In this document: piece after piece, positions 51,443 through 60,466 of the stretch | How positions within the stretch are numbered: the stretch's first letter is position 1 | How the letters are laid out: each line of letters opens with the position of its first letter | DNA from: Microcella alkalica | Lineage (GTDB): Bacteria > Actinomycetota > Actinomycetes > Actinomycetales > Microbacteriaceae | DNA: 64,000 bases | Reading direction: 5' to 3' | Assembly (NCBI RefSeq): GCF_014137945.1 | Contig: NZ_JACGWX010000001.1 | Location: 620,001 to 684,000 of the forward strand | Notes under the pieces: model-generated | The model's input: only the letters and a program-made list of their open reading frames with translations | Told to the model about the DNA's origin: nothing | The model's database searches: none | Translations under genes and position numbers: made by a program

Positions 51443-52524
51443 GCGACTCGACCGCCCCGACCGTCATCGAGGTCACGGGCGCCGACCCCTACGCGATCAC
51501 CGTCGGCCGCGGCCTGATCGCGTCGATCGACGCTCACCTGCCGCCGACCGTCGCGAAGATGCTCGTCGTGCACGCTCCTCCGCTCGCGCCCGTCGCCGAG
51601 CGCCTGCGCGAGCAGCTCGCCGGTCGCATCGAGGTCCTGCTCGCCGAGGTCCCCGATGCCGAGGGCGCCAAGCGCGTCGAGGTCGCCGCCTTCTGCTGGC
51701 AGATCATGGGCCAGACCGACTTCACGAGAACGGATGCCGTGCTCGGGCTCGGCGGCGGCGCGACGACCGACCTCGCCGGGTTCGTCGCCGCCACCTGGCT
51801 GCGCGGCATCCCGCTCATCCAGGTCCCGACGACCGTGCTCGGCATGGTCGACGCCGCGGTCGGCGGAAAGACCGGCATCAACACCGCCGAGGGCAAGAAC
51901 CTCGTTGGCGCCTTCTACGCGCCGAAGGCGGTCATCGTCGACCTCGACCTGCTCGACGGGCTCCCGCAGAACGAGATCCTCGCCGGATTCGCCGAGGTCG
52001 TGAAGGCCGGCTTCATCGCCGATCCCGTCATCCTCGATCTGCTCGAGGCCGACGTCACGATCGCGACCGACCCGACGACGCCCGTGTTCCGCGAGCTCAT
52101 CGAGCGCAGCATCCGCGTCAAGGCGCACGTCGTGAGCGACGACTTCACCGAGCAGGGCCTGCGCGAGATCCTCAACTATGGCCACACGCTCGGCCACGCG
52201 ATCGAGCACGCCGAGCGCTACCGCTGGCGCCATGGGGCCGCGATCTCGATCGGCATGGTTTTCGCCGCCGAGCTCTCGCACCTCGCCGGCTCCCTCCCGG
52301 CCGATGCGGTCGACCGCACCCGCCGCATCCTCGCCTCGCTCACCCTGCCGACCGGGTACCCGCTCGGGCGCTGGAAGACGCTGCTCGCGACCATGCAGCG
52401 CGACAAGAAGGCGCGCGCCGGCATGCTGCGATTCATCATCCTCGACGGCATCGGGCGGCCGCGCGTGCTCAACGGCACCGACGAGTCGATGCTCTTCGCC
52501 GCCTACCAGGAGGTGGGGGAGTGA
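51439..52524 (+). CDS. aroB: 3-dehydroquinate synthase
   Basis: 361 residues. Converts DAHP to 3-dehydroquinate using NAD and a metal. DAVLGLGGGATTDLAGFVAA, PTTVLGMVDAAVGGKTGINT, and the metal-binding ILNYGHTLGHAIEHAERYRW are all present. Overlaps aroK by 4 bp. Confidence 0.95.
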   Translation: MSDSTAPTVIEVTGADPYAITVGRGLIASIDAHLPPTVAKMLVVHAPPLAPVAERLREQLAGRIEVLLAEVPDAEGAKRVEVAAFCWQIMGQTDFTRTDAVLGLGGGATTDLAGFVAATWLRGIPLIQVPTTVLGMVDAAVGGKTGINTAEGKNLVGAFYAPKAVIVDLDLLDGLPQNEILAGFAEVVKAGFIADPVILDLLEADVTIATDPTTPVFRELIERSIRVKAHVVSDDFTEQGLREILNYGHTLGHAIEHAERYRWRHGAAISIGMVFAAELSHLAGSLPADAVDRTRRILASLTLPTGYPLGRWKTLLATMQRDKKARAGMLRFIILDGIGRPRVLNGTDESMLFAAYQEVGE

Positions 52525-52564
52525 CCTCCGTCTGCGGGCGCGAATGCCTCGCTACAGTGAGCGC

Positions 52565-53023
52565 ATGACCGACTCCGCCCCCCGCCCCGGTCGCGTGCTC
52601 GTGCTCAACGGCCCGAACCTCAACCGGCTCGGCACGCGCGAGCCCGACGTGTACGGGACAGGAACCCTCGACGACCTGCGCGCCGAGCTCGCGACGGCCG
52701 CGCCCGCTGGGGTCGTGCTCGAGCTGCGCCAGACGAACGACGAGGCCGAGCTCATCGCCTGGCTGCACGAGGCGGTCGACACCGGCAGCGCCGTCATCCT
52801 CAACCCCGCCGCCTTCACGCACTACTCGTACGCCCTGCGCGATGCCGCCGCGCTGGTGACCACGGTGGGGCTGACGCTCATCGAGGTGCACCTGTCGAAC
52901 CCGCACTCCCGCGAGGAGTTCCGGCACACGAGCGTGATCTCGGGGATCGCGACGGGCGTCATCGCCGGCTTCGGCTTCGGGTCGTACCGTCTCGCGCTCG
53001 CCCGCATCACCGGCGCCCTCTAG
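52565..53023 (+). CDS. aroQ: 3-dehydroquinate dehydratase, type II
   Basis: 152 residues. VLVLNGPNLNRLGTREPDVY carries the catalytic Tyr, ELRQTNDEAELIAWLHEA, AVILNPAAFTHYSYALRDA, and the His-containing EVHLSNPHSREEFRHTSVIS. An in-frame ATG at 52544 is a less likely start because the sequence before MTDS is poor. With aroE, aroC, aroK and aroB it covers all shikimate steps except the DAHP and EPSP synthases. Confidence 0.94.
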   Translation: MTDSAPRPGRVLVLNGPNLNRLGTREPDVYGTGTLDDLRAELATAAPAGVVLELRQTNDEAELIAWLHEAVDTGSAVILNPAAFTHYSYALRDAAALVTTVGLTLIEVHLSNPHSREEFRHTSVISGIATGVIAGFGFGSYRLALARITGAL

Positions 53024-53094
53024 CTCTCGACTAGACTTCCACGTCGGCGTGCACCCACGTCGAGACCAGCACGGAAACGGATACCCCAACGCTC

Positions 53095-53658
53095 ATGGCC
53101 ACGACGAACGACATCAAGAACGGCAGCGTTCTCAGCATCGACGGGCAGCTCTGGAACGTGGTCGAGTTCCAGCACGTCAAGCCGGGCAAGGGCGGTGCGT
53201 TCGTGCGCACCAAGATCCGCAACGTGCGCTCGGGCAAGCTCGTGGACAAGACGTTCAACGCCGGTCTCAAGATCGACTTCGCGACCGTCGACCGCGGCGA
53301 CTACCAGTACCTGTACCAGGACGGCGCCGACTTCGTGTTCATGGACACCACCGACTACGACCAGGTGACCGTGCCTGCCGCGGTCGTCGGCGACGCCAAG
53401 AACTTCATGCTCGAGAACCAGATGGTCACGATCGCGATGCACGAGGGCGAGGCGCTCTACGTCGAGCTCCCCGCCTCGGTCGTGCTCGAGGTGACCTACA
53501 CCGAGCCGGGCCTCCAGGGCGACCGCTCGACCGGCGGCACCAAACCCGCGACCGTCGAGACCGGCTATGAGATCCAGGTGCCGCTCTTCCTCGAGACCGG
53601 CACCAGGGTCAAGGTCGACACGCGCTCCGGGGACTACCTCGGCCGCGTCACCGAGTAG
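53095..53658 (+). CDS. efp: translation elongation factor P
   Basis: 187 residues. Relieves ribosomes stalled at proline runs. Domain I ends in the loop [20 protein letters not shown] with the conserved Lys at the tip; domains II-III are complete ([20 protein letters not shown], then [13 protein letters not shown]). TAGACT at 53032 is a probable -10 element. Confidence 0.96.
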   Translation: MATTNDIKNGSVLSIDGQLWNVVEFQHVKPGKGGAFVRTKIRNVRSGKLVDKTFNAGLKIDFATVDRGDYQYLYQDGADFVFMDTTDYDQVTVPAAVVGDAKNFMLENQMVTIAMHEGEALYVELPASVVLEVTYTEPGLQGDRSTGGTKPATVETGYEIQVPLFLETGTRVKVDTRSGDYLGRVTE

Positions 53659-54084
53659 GTGGGCGCCCGCACGAAGGCCCGCAAGCGGGCCCTCGACATG
53701 CTCTTCATCGCCGACGTGCGGCAGTCCGTGCTCGACGAGATCCTCCGCGAGGAGGGCGAGCGCGCCGCCGCGCAGCCGCAACGCTCCTCGAGCTGGCCGT
53801 ACGCGCACGACATCGTCCGCGGCGTCGCCGACAACGCGGGCGCGATCGACCGGCTGATCGAGTCGCACGCCGTCGGCTGGAGCCTCGCCCGCATGCCCGC
53901 TGTTGACCGCGCCATCCTCCGCGTCGCGGTGTGGGAGCTCGTCCACAACCCCGACGTTCCCGCCGCCGTCGCGATCGACGAGGCTGTCGAGTTCGCGACC
54001 GTCCTCTCGACCGACGAGTCCTCGGGCTTCGTCAACGGCGTGCTCGGCGCGATCGCCGACGACCTGCACCGCTCCGCCCCGTAG
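53659..54084 (+). CDS. nusB: transcription antitermination factor NusB
   Basis: 141 residues from a GTG directly after the efp stop. RNA-binding helical protein that joins NusE at boxA of rRNA operons. GARTKARKRALDMLFIADVR and the C-terminal VPAAVAIDEAVEFATVLST, SGFVNGVLGAIADDLH are typical. Confidence 0.93.
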   Translation: MGARTKARKRALDMLFIADVRQSVLDEILREEGERAAAQPQRSSSWPYAHDIVRGVADNAGAIDRLIESHAVGWSLARMPAVDRAILRVAVWELVHNPDVPAAVAIDEAVEFATVLSTDESSGFVNGVLGAIADDLHRSAP

Positions 54085-54148
54085 AAGCCGCGCCGCCCTC
54101 GGCTCGATCCCTCTGGGAGATGCCGCGGGTGGGCGCACGATCCAATAT

Positions 54149-54164
54149 GACGACATGTGTCGTC
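54149..54164. promoter_or_regulatory. inverted repeat, candidate operator of the ABC cassette
   Basis: Perfect palindrome GACGAC-ATGT-GTCGTC 26 bp upstream of the proposed -35 box of the ABC transporter operon. Spacing fits a dimeric regulator. No regulator gene is adjacent, so the protein is unknown. Confidence 0.45.
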
Positions 54165-54189
54165 GCGTTTCGTCGCGTTGCGCGGACTT

Positions 54190-54218
54190 TTGGCACTGCT
54201 CCAATCGTTCCGTACCGT
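54190..54218 (+). promoter_or_regulatory. promoter of the sulfonate-type ABC cassette, leaderless
   Basis: TTGGCA at 54190-54195 and TACCGT at 54213-54218 are separated by exactly 17 bp. The ATG at 54225 is 7 bases after the -10 box, where transcription would start, and no ribosome site is present, so the message should be leaderless. Confidence 0.6.
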
Positions 54219-54224
54219 CGGAGC

Positions 54225-55040
54225 ATGACCTCGAACGCGACGGCTCCGACGCAGACGACCTCGGCGCTGCCGGTGTCGCTCAATGGCGTCGGGCGCGCCT
54301 TCCCCGGGGCTCCCCGCGAACTCGAGCGCCTCGTCCTCCGCGACGTGGAGCTCAAGATCGCCCCGGGCGAGATCGTCGCCCTGCTCGGCCCCTCAGGGTG
54401 CGGCAAGTCGACGCTCCTGCGTCAGATCTCGGGCCTCGATCGCCCGACCTCCGGTAGCCTGACGATCGACGGCACGCGCATCGCAGCCGCCGATCAGCGC
54501 TGCGCTGTCGCCTTCCAGGAGCCGCGTCTCCTGCCGTGGCGCACAGTGGCCCGCAACATCGAGCTCGGCCTCCCGCGCGGCACCGACCGCGCCGCGGGGC
54601 GTGTGCGCGTCGGAGAGTTGCTCGAACTCGTGCAGCTGACCCACGCGGCCGACCTCAAGCCGCGCCAGATCTCCGGCGGGATGGCCCAGCGCGTATCTCT
54701 TGCACGCGCCCTCGCTCGCGGGCCGGGCGTGCTCCTGCTCGACGAGCCGTTCGGCGCCCTCGACGCTCTCACGCGGCTGACGATGCAGGACCTCCTCGTT
54801 GACATCCACCGCGCCGAGCCGGCCACGATCGTGCTCGTCACGCACGACGTCGACGAGGCTCTCGCCCTCGCCGACCGGATCGTGCTGCTCGGCACGAGAT
54901 TCGACCGCCCCGGCGCGACCATCAGCCGCATCCTGGAGGTGCCGGGGACGCGCCCGCGCGACCGCGCCTCGACCGTCCTCGCCCGCCTCCGCGCTCAGCT
55001 GCTGGACGCCCTCGGGGTTCCGAGCCACCACGGCCGCTAG
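54225..55040 (+). CDS. ssuB: ABC transporter ATP-binding protein, sulfonate/nitrate/taurine type
   Basis: 271 residues. Walker A LGPSGCGKSTLL, Q-loop FQEPRLLPWRTV, signature ISGGMAQRVSLARALA, Walker B VLLLDEPFGALDALTR and H-loop LVTHDVDEA. EPRLLPW is characteristic of the SsuB/TauB/NrtD branch. First gene of an ATPase-binding protein-permease operon; the substrate is most likely an organosulfonate, inferred from family only. Confidence 0.85.
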   Translation: MTSNATAPTQTTSALPVSLNGVGRAFPGAPRELERLVLRDVELKIAPGEIVALLGPSGCGKSTLLRQISGLDRPTSGSLTIDGTRIAAADQRCAVAFQEPRLLPWRTVARNIELGLPRGTDRAAGRVRVGELLELVQLTHAADLKPRQISGGMAQRVSLARALARGPGVLLLDEPFGALDALTRLTMQDLLVDIHRAEPATIVLVTHDVDEALALADRIVLLGTRFDRPGATISRILEVPGTRPRDRASTVLARLRAQLLDALGVPSHHGR

Positions 55041-55124
55041 ACCGCTCCACCAGCACGACCGCCACCGCACCATCTCCACCCCACTACAGCCGGTCGCTCC
55101 GACCGACAACCGAAAGGCACCACG

Positions 55125-56153
55125 ATGACCTCCCGCCCCCGTCTGACCCTGCTCACCGCGACGCTCGCCGCGGCGGCCATGGCCATGACCGGCTGCGTCG
55201 CGGGAGAGGGCGCCGCCGCTCCTGAGCCCACCGACGGCGCCGAGTGGTCGTCGACCGACCTCACGCTCGACTTCGCCACCTACAACCCGCTCAGCCTGAT
55301 CATCAAGGAGCAGGGCTGGCTGGAGGATGAGCTCGGCGACGACGTCACCGTCACCTGGGTGCAGTCGGCCGGCTCGAACAAGGCCAACGAGGCGCTTCGT
55401 GCCGGGGCGATCGACGTCGGCTCGACGGCCGGCTCGGCCGCGCTCCTCGCGCGCTCCAACGGCAGCCCCATCCAGGTGATCGACATCTACACGCAGCCCA
55501 ACTGGGCCGCGATCCTCGTCCCGACCGGCTCCGACATCGACTCCGTGGAGGACCTCAAGGGCCGCACGGTCGCCGCGACCAAGGGCACCGATCCCTACTT
55601 CTTCCTCCTCCAGGCGCTGCAGGAGGCCGGGCTCTCGCTCTCCGACATCAACCTGCAGAACCTGCAGCACGCCGACGGCAAGACGGCCCTCGAGACGGGC
55701 GCCGTCGAGGCGTGGTCGGGCCTCGACCCGCTGCTGTCGACGTCGGTCGCGAACGGCGCCGCGGAGATCATCTACGACAACGTCGACTTCAACTCGTACG
55801 GCTTCCTCAACGCCACCGAGGACTTCATCGAGAACCACCCCGACCTCGCGCAGCTCGTCGTGAACGCATACGAGAAGGCTCGTGCGTGGGCCCTGGAGAA
55901 TCCGGAGGAGACCGCGGCCATCCTCGCCGAAGTTGCGGGCATCGACATCGCGGTCGCCGAGGCCACGATCGAGCGCACCGTCATCGACATCGACAATGTG
56001 CCGGGAGATGCGCAGCGCGACGTGCTCGAGATCATCGGCCCGATCTTCGTCGAGAGCGGCGACGTGCCCGGCCAGGAGCAGATCGACGCAGCGCTCGACT
56101 CGCTCTTCAACGACGAGTTCGCCACGGCAGCCGACCCGGATGAGGTCGGCTGA
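55125..56153 (+). CDS. ssuA: ABC transporter substrate-binding lipoprotein, sulfonate/taurine type
   Basis: 342 residues. Lipoprotein signal with lipobox MTGCVAG (Cys near residue 24). Type II periplasmic binding fold of the NMT1/SsuA kind: TYNPLSLIIKEQGWLEDEL, NEALRAGAIDVGSTAGSAAL, DLKGRTVAATKGTDPYFFLL, ALETGAVEAWSGLDPLL. Ribosome site GAAAGGC. It captures the substrate outside the membrane for SsuC-SsuB. Confidence 0.87.
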   Translation: MTSRPRLTLLTATLAAAAMAMTGCVAGEGAAAPEPTDGAEWSSTDLTLDFATYNPLSLIIKEQGWLEDELGDDVTVTWVQSAGSNKANEALRAGAIDVGSTAGSAALLARSNGSPIQVIDIYTQPNWAAILVPTGSDIDSVEDLKGRTVAATKGTDPYFFLLQALQEAGLSLSDINLQNLQHADGKTALETGAVEAWSGLDPLLSTSVANGAAEIIYDNVDFNSYGFLNATEDFIENHPDLAQLVVNAYEKARAWALENPEETAAILAEVAGIDIAVAEATIERTVIDIDNVPGDAQRDVLEIIGPIFVESGDVPGQEQIDAALDSLFNDEFATAADPDEVG

Positions 56154-56155
56154 GC

Positions 56156-57037
56156 ATGAGTTTCGACGAGCGCGGCGGCGCTCCGGTCCTGCGCCCCTCC
56201 GACACCACGGAGGGGCGCAGTCCCGCGTCGCGGAACGGTCGGAGGGACCCGTCGACGGTCGAGCGGTCCGGCCGCGGACGACGGCGGCTCACCGGCAGCA
56301 CCGTGCTTCTCGGCGCCGTCGTTCCCGCGCTTCTGCTGACGATCTGGCTCGTCGCGTCGGAGGCGACGCAGATTCCCGACTACCTCCTGCCCTCACCGGC
56401 GCAGGTCGTCGGCGCGGGCGTCGAGCTCGCGAACCAGGGGCTGCTGGGCACGTACATCCTGATCTCGCTCCAGCGCGTGCTCACCGGTTTCGCCATCGGC
56501 GCCGCCATCGGCCTCGTGCTCGGTGCCGTCGTCGGGCTGTCGGACGTCGGGTCGAAGCTGCTCTCGCCCATCCTCGGCGCCATTCGCGCGGTGCCCTCGC
56601 TCGCCTGGGTGCCCCTGCTCACGATCTACCTCGGCATCTACGAGGTCCCCAAGATCACGCTCATCGCTATCGGCGCGGCGTTCCCGGTGTTCACCACCGT
56701 GGCCGGCGCCCTCCGGCACGTCGACCCCCAGCTCGTCGAGGCCGGGAGGGCGTTCGGGCTCGGCCGACTGCCGCTGCTGACGACGGTCCAGCTGCCCGCC
56801 GTCGTGCCCGCGGTGGTCTCGGGGCTCCGCCTCGCTCTCGCGCAGGCCTGGCTGTTCCTCGTCGCCGCCGAGCTCATCGCGTCCTCGATGGGTCTCGGGT
56901 TCCTGCTGGTCGACTCGCAGAACAACGGCAGAACGGATCGCCTGTTCCTCGCGATCCTCCTGCTCGGCGTCCTCGGCAAGGCCACCGACGCCCTCGTCGG
57001 CGTGGGGGAGAGAGCCCTGCTCAAGCGCTGGAGCTGA
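56156..57037 (+). CDS. ssuC: ABC transporter permease, sulfonate/taurine type
   Basis: 293 residues. After a disordered basic N-terminus (about 45 residues) come six membrane segments (STVLLGAVVPALLLTIWLVA, GFAIGAAIGLVLGAVVGLSD, and others). The EAA loop that contacts the ATPase is EAGRAFGLGRLPLLTTVQLP. AIRAVPSLAWVPLLTIYLGI is typical of SsuC. Starts 2 bp after ssuA. Confidence 0.87.
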   Translation: MSFDERGGAPVLRPSDTTEGRSPASRNGRRDPSTVERSGRGRRRLTGSTVLLGAVVPALLLTIWLVASEATQIPDYLLPSPAQVVGAGVELANQGLLGTYILISLQRVLTGFAIGAAIGLVLGAVVGLSDVGSKLLSPILGAIRAVPSLAWVPLLTIYLGIYEVPKITLIAIGAAFPVFTTVAGALRHVDPQLVEAGRAFGLGRLPLLTTVQLPAVVPAVVSGLRLALAQAWLFLVAAELIASSMGLGFLLVDSQNNGRTDRLFLAILLLGVLGKATDALVGVGERALLKRWS

Positions 57038-57042
57038 CCCGC

Positions 57043-57048
57043 TAGACT
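57043..57048 (+). promoter_or_regulatory. probable -10 element of the pyr operon
   Basis: TAGACT just downstream of the ssuC stop and about 57 bases before pyrR. It would place transcription start shortly before the PyrR-binding hairpin. Confidence 0.45.
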
Positions 57049-57059
57049 GACTTCGTTCG

Positions 57060-57099
57060 ACGTCCTTTAAGCACCGTCCTGTGAGGCGGGGAAGGAGGT
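57060..57099 (+). promoter_or_regulatory. PyrR-binding RNA element in the pyrR leader
   Basis: The leader contains a hairpin CCG-U-CC / GG-CGG with loop UGUGA (57074-57089). The core UCCUGUGAGG matches the known PyrR recognition loop UCCnGnGAGG. It ends a few bases before the GGAGG ribosome site of pyrR at 57094, so bound PyrR-UMP should block translation initiation, as described for mycobacteria, and not act by attenuation; no terminator is seen. Confidence 0.8.
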
Positions 57100-57104
57100 C
57101 AGAA

Positions 57105-57635
57105 GTGTCAGCACGCACCGTGCTCCACGACTCTGACATCACGCGCGCTCTGCGCCGCATCGCCCACGAAGTGCTGGAATCCCGGCGCGGCGATGGCCGA
57201 CTCGTCTTCCTCGGGATCCCGACCAGGGGAACCGTCCTGGCCGAGCGGATCCAGCGGGTCGTCGACGAGATCGAGCCCGGCACCTCGAGCGTCGGCTCGC
57301 TCGACATCACGCTCTACCGCGATGACCTCGCCCGCACGCCGACACGCGCGCCGGCACCGACGCGCATCCCTGACGAGGGAATCGACGACGCGATCGTCGT
57401 GCTCGTCGATGACGTCCTGTACTCGGGCCGCACCGTGCGCGCGGCCCTCGACGCCCTCGCCGACCACGGCCGGCCCCGTGCGGTGCGCCTCGCGGTGCTC
57501 GTCGACCGCGGCCACCGCGAGCTGCCCATCCGCGCCGACTTCGTCGGCAAGAACCTGCCGAGCTCGACGAGCGAGCGCGTGAGCGTGCGGCTCGCGGACG
57601 TCGACGGCGTCGAGGAGGTGACGATCGAGCCGTGA
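57105..57635 (+). CDS. pyrR: bifunctional pyr operon regulator / uracil phosphoribosyltransferase PyrR
   Basis: 176 residues from GTG 57105 with GGAGG seven bases upstream. Type I phosphoribosyltransferase fold: [17 protein letters not shown], the PRPP loop [18 protein letters not shown], and ITLYRDDL. Binds UMP and the leader hairpin to repress the operon. Stop overlaps pyrB as GTGA. Confidence 0.94.
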   Translation: MSARTVLHDSDITRALRRIAHEVLESRRGDGRLVFLGIPTRGTVLAERIQRVVDEIEPGTSSVGSLDITLYRDDLARTPTRAPAPTRIPDEGIDDAIVVLVDDVLYSGRTVRAALDALADHGRPRAVRLAVLVDRGHRELPIRADFVGKNLPSSTSERVSVRLADVDGVEEVTIEP

Positions 57636-58585
57636 AGCACCTTCTCAGCACGCGCGACCTCGACCGCGCAACGGCCGTGGGCATCCTCGACATCGCAGAA
57701 GACATGGCGCGGACCGCCGATCGCGAGGTCCGGAAGCTCCCGACCCTGCGCGGCAGGACCGTCGTCAACCTGTTCTTCGAGGACTCCACGCGCACGCGTC
57801 TGTCCTTCGAGTCGGCAGCCAAACGGCTGAGCGCCGACGTCATCACCTTCAGCGCGAAGGGCTCTAGCGTCTCCAAGGGCGAGAGCCTCAAGGACACCGC
57901 CCAGACGCTGCAGGCGATGGGCGCCGACGCGATCGTCGTCCGCCACCACGGCTCGGGCGCCGCCCACATGCTCGCGCACGCGGGCTGGATCGACGCGCAC
58001 GTGCTCAACGCCGGCGACGGCACGCACGAGCACCCGACGCAGGCCCTCCTCGACGCCTTCACGATGCGGCAGCGGCGCTACGGGGCCGACTCCCGCGGGC
58101 GCGACCTCGAGGGGATGCGCGTCGTCATCGTCGGCGACGTCGTGCACTCGCGGGTCGCGCGCTCGAACGTGTGGCTGCTGTCGACGCTCGGTGCGGACGT
58201 GCACCTCGTCGCCCCGCGCACGCTCCTGCCGAGCGGCGTCGAGACGTGGCCGGTGACCGTGCACGAGCACCTGGAGCCCGCGCTCGCGCTCGACCCGGAC
58301 GTCGTCATGATGCTGCGCATCCAGCAGGAGCGCATGCACGCCGCCTTCTTCCCCTCCGCGCGCGAGTACGCGCGCGAGTGGGGCCTCACGGCCGAGAGGT
58401 TCGCCGCGCTCGGCCCCGATACGATGGTCATGCACCCCGGCCCGATGAATCGGGGGCTGGAGATCTCGTCCGCGGCCGCCGACTCTTCGGCGTCGACGGT
58501 GCTCGCTCAAGTCACGAACGGGGTGTTCATCCGCATGGCAGTGCTCTACCTCCTCGTCGCCGGATCGTCGGAGGAGAGCGCGTGA
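57632..58585 (+). CDS. pyrB: aspartate carbamoyltransferase catalytic subunit
   Basis: 317 residues. Second step of pyrimidine synthesis. Carbamoyl-phosphate site [19 protein letters not shown], then [32 protein letters not shown], and the closing [12 protein letters not shown]. No pyrI regulatory gene is present, so control relies on PyrR. Confidence 0.96.
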   Translation: MKHLLSTRDLDRATAVGILDIAEDMARTADREVRKLPTLRGRTVVNLFFEDSTRTRLSFESAAKRLSADVITFSAKGSSVSKGESLKDTAQTLQAMGADAIVVRHHGSGAAHMLAHAGWIDAHVLNAGDGTHEHPTQALLDAFTMRQRRYGADSRGRDLEGMRVVIVGDVVHSRVARSNVWLLSTLGADVHLVAPRTLLPSGVETWPVTVHEHLEPALALDPDVVMMLRIQQERMHAAFFPSAREYAREWGLTAERFAALGPDTMVMHPGPMNRGLEISSAAADSSASTVLAQVTNGVFIRMAVLYLLVAGSSEESA

Positions 58586-59922
58586 CCGGCGTGCTCATCC
58601 GCGGCGCGACCCTCCTCGGAGAGACGCGCGAGGACATCCGGATCCGCGGCGGGCGCATCGCCGCGACCGGGCGGCTGACCGCCGAGCTCGACGAGCGCGT
58701 CATCGATGCCGACGGCCTCGTCGCCCTCCCCGGCCTCGTCGACCTCCACACCCACCTCCGCGAGCCGGGCGCCGAGGCCAGTGAGACCGTGCTCACGGGC
58801 ACGCGCGCCGCCGCGTCCGGCGGCTACACGACCGTGTTCGCGATGGCGAACACCTCGCCCGTCGCCGACACCGCGGGCGTCGTCGAGCAGGTCCACGCGC
58901 TCGGCATCCAGCACGGCTACGCGACCGTCCGTCCGATCGGCGCCGTCACCGTGGGTCTCGACGGCGAGCGGCTGAGCGAGATCGGCGCGATGGCGAGGTC
59001 GCGCGCGAACGTGCGCGTCTTCAGCGACGACGGCACGTGCATCCACGACGCGCTGCTCATGCGCCGCGCCCTCGAGTACGTCGCGACCTTCGACGGCGTG
59101 ATCGCGCAGCATGCGCAGGAGCCCCGCCTCACCGAGGGCGCCCAGATGAACGAGGGCGCGCTCTCCGGCGAGCTCGGGCTCTCGGGCTGGCCCGCCGTCG
59201 CCGAGGAGGCGATCATCGCCCGCGACGTCCTCCTCGCCCAGCACACCGGGGCGCGCCTGCACGTCTGCCACGTCTCCACCGCCGGCAGCGTCGAGGTCAT
59301 CCGCTGGGCGAAGGCCCGCGGCATCGCCGTCACGGCCGAGGTCACGCCCCACCACCTGCTGCTGACGGAGGAGCTCGTGCGCGGCTACGACGCCCGCTTC
59401 AAAGTCAACCCGCCCCTGCGCCGCGACGACGACGTGCGCGCCCTGCGCGAAGCCCTCGCCGACGGGACGATCGACATCGTCGCGACGGACCACGCCCCGC
59501 ACCCCGCCGAGGCGAAGGAGTGCACGTGGGCCGAGGCGGCCTTCGGCATGGTCGGCCTCGAGTCGGCTCTGCCCGTCCTGCAGACGACGATGATCGAGAC
59601 CGGGATGCTCGACTGGGAGGATCTCGCGCGCGTCATGTCGAGCGCGCCCGCGGCCATCGGGCGACTCGACGGCTACGCCGACCCGCTCACCGAGGGCGCT
59701 CCGGCCAACGTGACTCTCGTCGACCCGGCCGCGCGCCGCTTCTGGTCGAGGAACGACCTGCGCGGCCGCTCGACCAACACCCCGTACACGGGAGTCGAGC
59801 TCACCGGGGCCATTATCGCGACCGTTCACGGGGGAGTCCCCACCGTTCTGGACGGCGAGCTCCGCCCCGCAGACGAGGTCGCCGCTGCCGCCGCACGACT
59901 CCGGGAGGCCGCTCGTGGATAG
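58582..59922 (+). CDS. pyrC: dihydroorotase
   Basis: 446 residues from GTG 58582, overlapping pyrB as GTGA. Zinc amidohydrolase, class [16 protein letters not shown] with the HxH pair, HICH-type [32 protein letters not shown], and the catalytic Asp in [14 protein letters not shown]. Closes carbamoyl aspartate to dihydroorotate. Confidence 0.95.
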   Translation: MTGVLIRGATLLGETREDIRIRGGRIAATGRLTAELDERVIDADGLVALPGLVDLHTHLREPGAEASETVLTGTRAAASGGYTTVFAMANTSPVADTAGVVEQVHALGIQHGYATVRPIGAVTVGLDGERLSEIGAMARSRANVRVFSDDGTCIHDALLMRRALEYVATFDGVIAQHAQEPRLTEGAQMNEGALSGELGLSGWPAVAEEAIIARDVLLAQHTGARLHVCHVSTAGSVEVIRWAKARGIAVTAEVTPHHLLLTEELVRGYDARFKVNPPLRRDDDVRALREALADGTIDIVATDHAPHPAEAKECTWAEAAFGMVGLESALPVLQTTMIETGMLDWEDLARVMSSAPAAIGRLDGYADPLTEGAPANVTLVDPAARRFWSRNDLRGRSTNTPYTGVELTGAIIATVHGGVPTVLDGELRPADEVAAAAARLREAARG

Positions 59923-60466
59923 GACCGTCTCGACGACGATCATCATCGCCGTCATCCTCCTGTCGCTGTCGCTCATGCTCGTGGGCTGGCGGCGCCGCGT
60001 AGGCAGGCAGTCCGACATCGGCGCACCGCAGCCCGTTCCCGTCTCGATGGGCGAGGCGAGCATCCGCGTGCCCGTCCTCTACGTCGCGACGACGCGCGCC
60101 GGGGCTCCGCTCGACCGCGTCGCCGTCCACGGCCTCGGGTTCCGCGCCCGGGGGGAGATCGCCGTGCACCCGGAGGGTGCCGTCATCGCGGTCGACGGAC
60201 GCGAGCCGTGGCTCGTGGCGCGCGAGCACGTCCGCGGCTCCGGCCGCGCCACCTGGACCATCGACCGCGTCGTGGAGGAGGGCGGGCTCATCATGCTCGC
60301 CTGGACCCTCGACGGAGCCGAGGTCGACAGCTACTTCCGCGTCACCGACGCCTCGGCCATCGATGCGACGGCCGAGCTGCTCGCCGCCCTCGCGACGCTC
60401 GCTCCGAGCATCCCGACCGGTGACGAGCCGGCGACGCCCGCCCCGACAGAAAGGGACCCCTCGTGA
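59915..60466 (+). CDS. PH-like-domain membrane protein of the pyr operon
   Basis: 183 residues. One N-terminal membrane helix ([20 protein letters not shown]) and a PH-like beta domain ([40 protein letters not shown]). This actinobacterial family is regularly found between pyrC and carA. Its role in pyrimidine metabolism is not known; membrane location suggests a link to uptake or envelope. Overlaps pyrC by 8 bp and carA by 4 bp. Confidence 0.82.
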   Translation: MDRTVSTTIIIAVILLSLSLMLVGWRRRVGRQSDIGAPQPVPVSMGEASIRVPVLYVATTRAGAPLDRVAVHGLGFRARGEIAVHPEGAVIAVDGREPWLVAREHVRGSGRATWTIDRVVEEGGLIMLAWTLDGAEVDSYFRVTDASAIDATAELLAALATLAPSIPTGDEPATPAPTERDPS

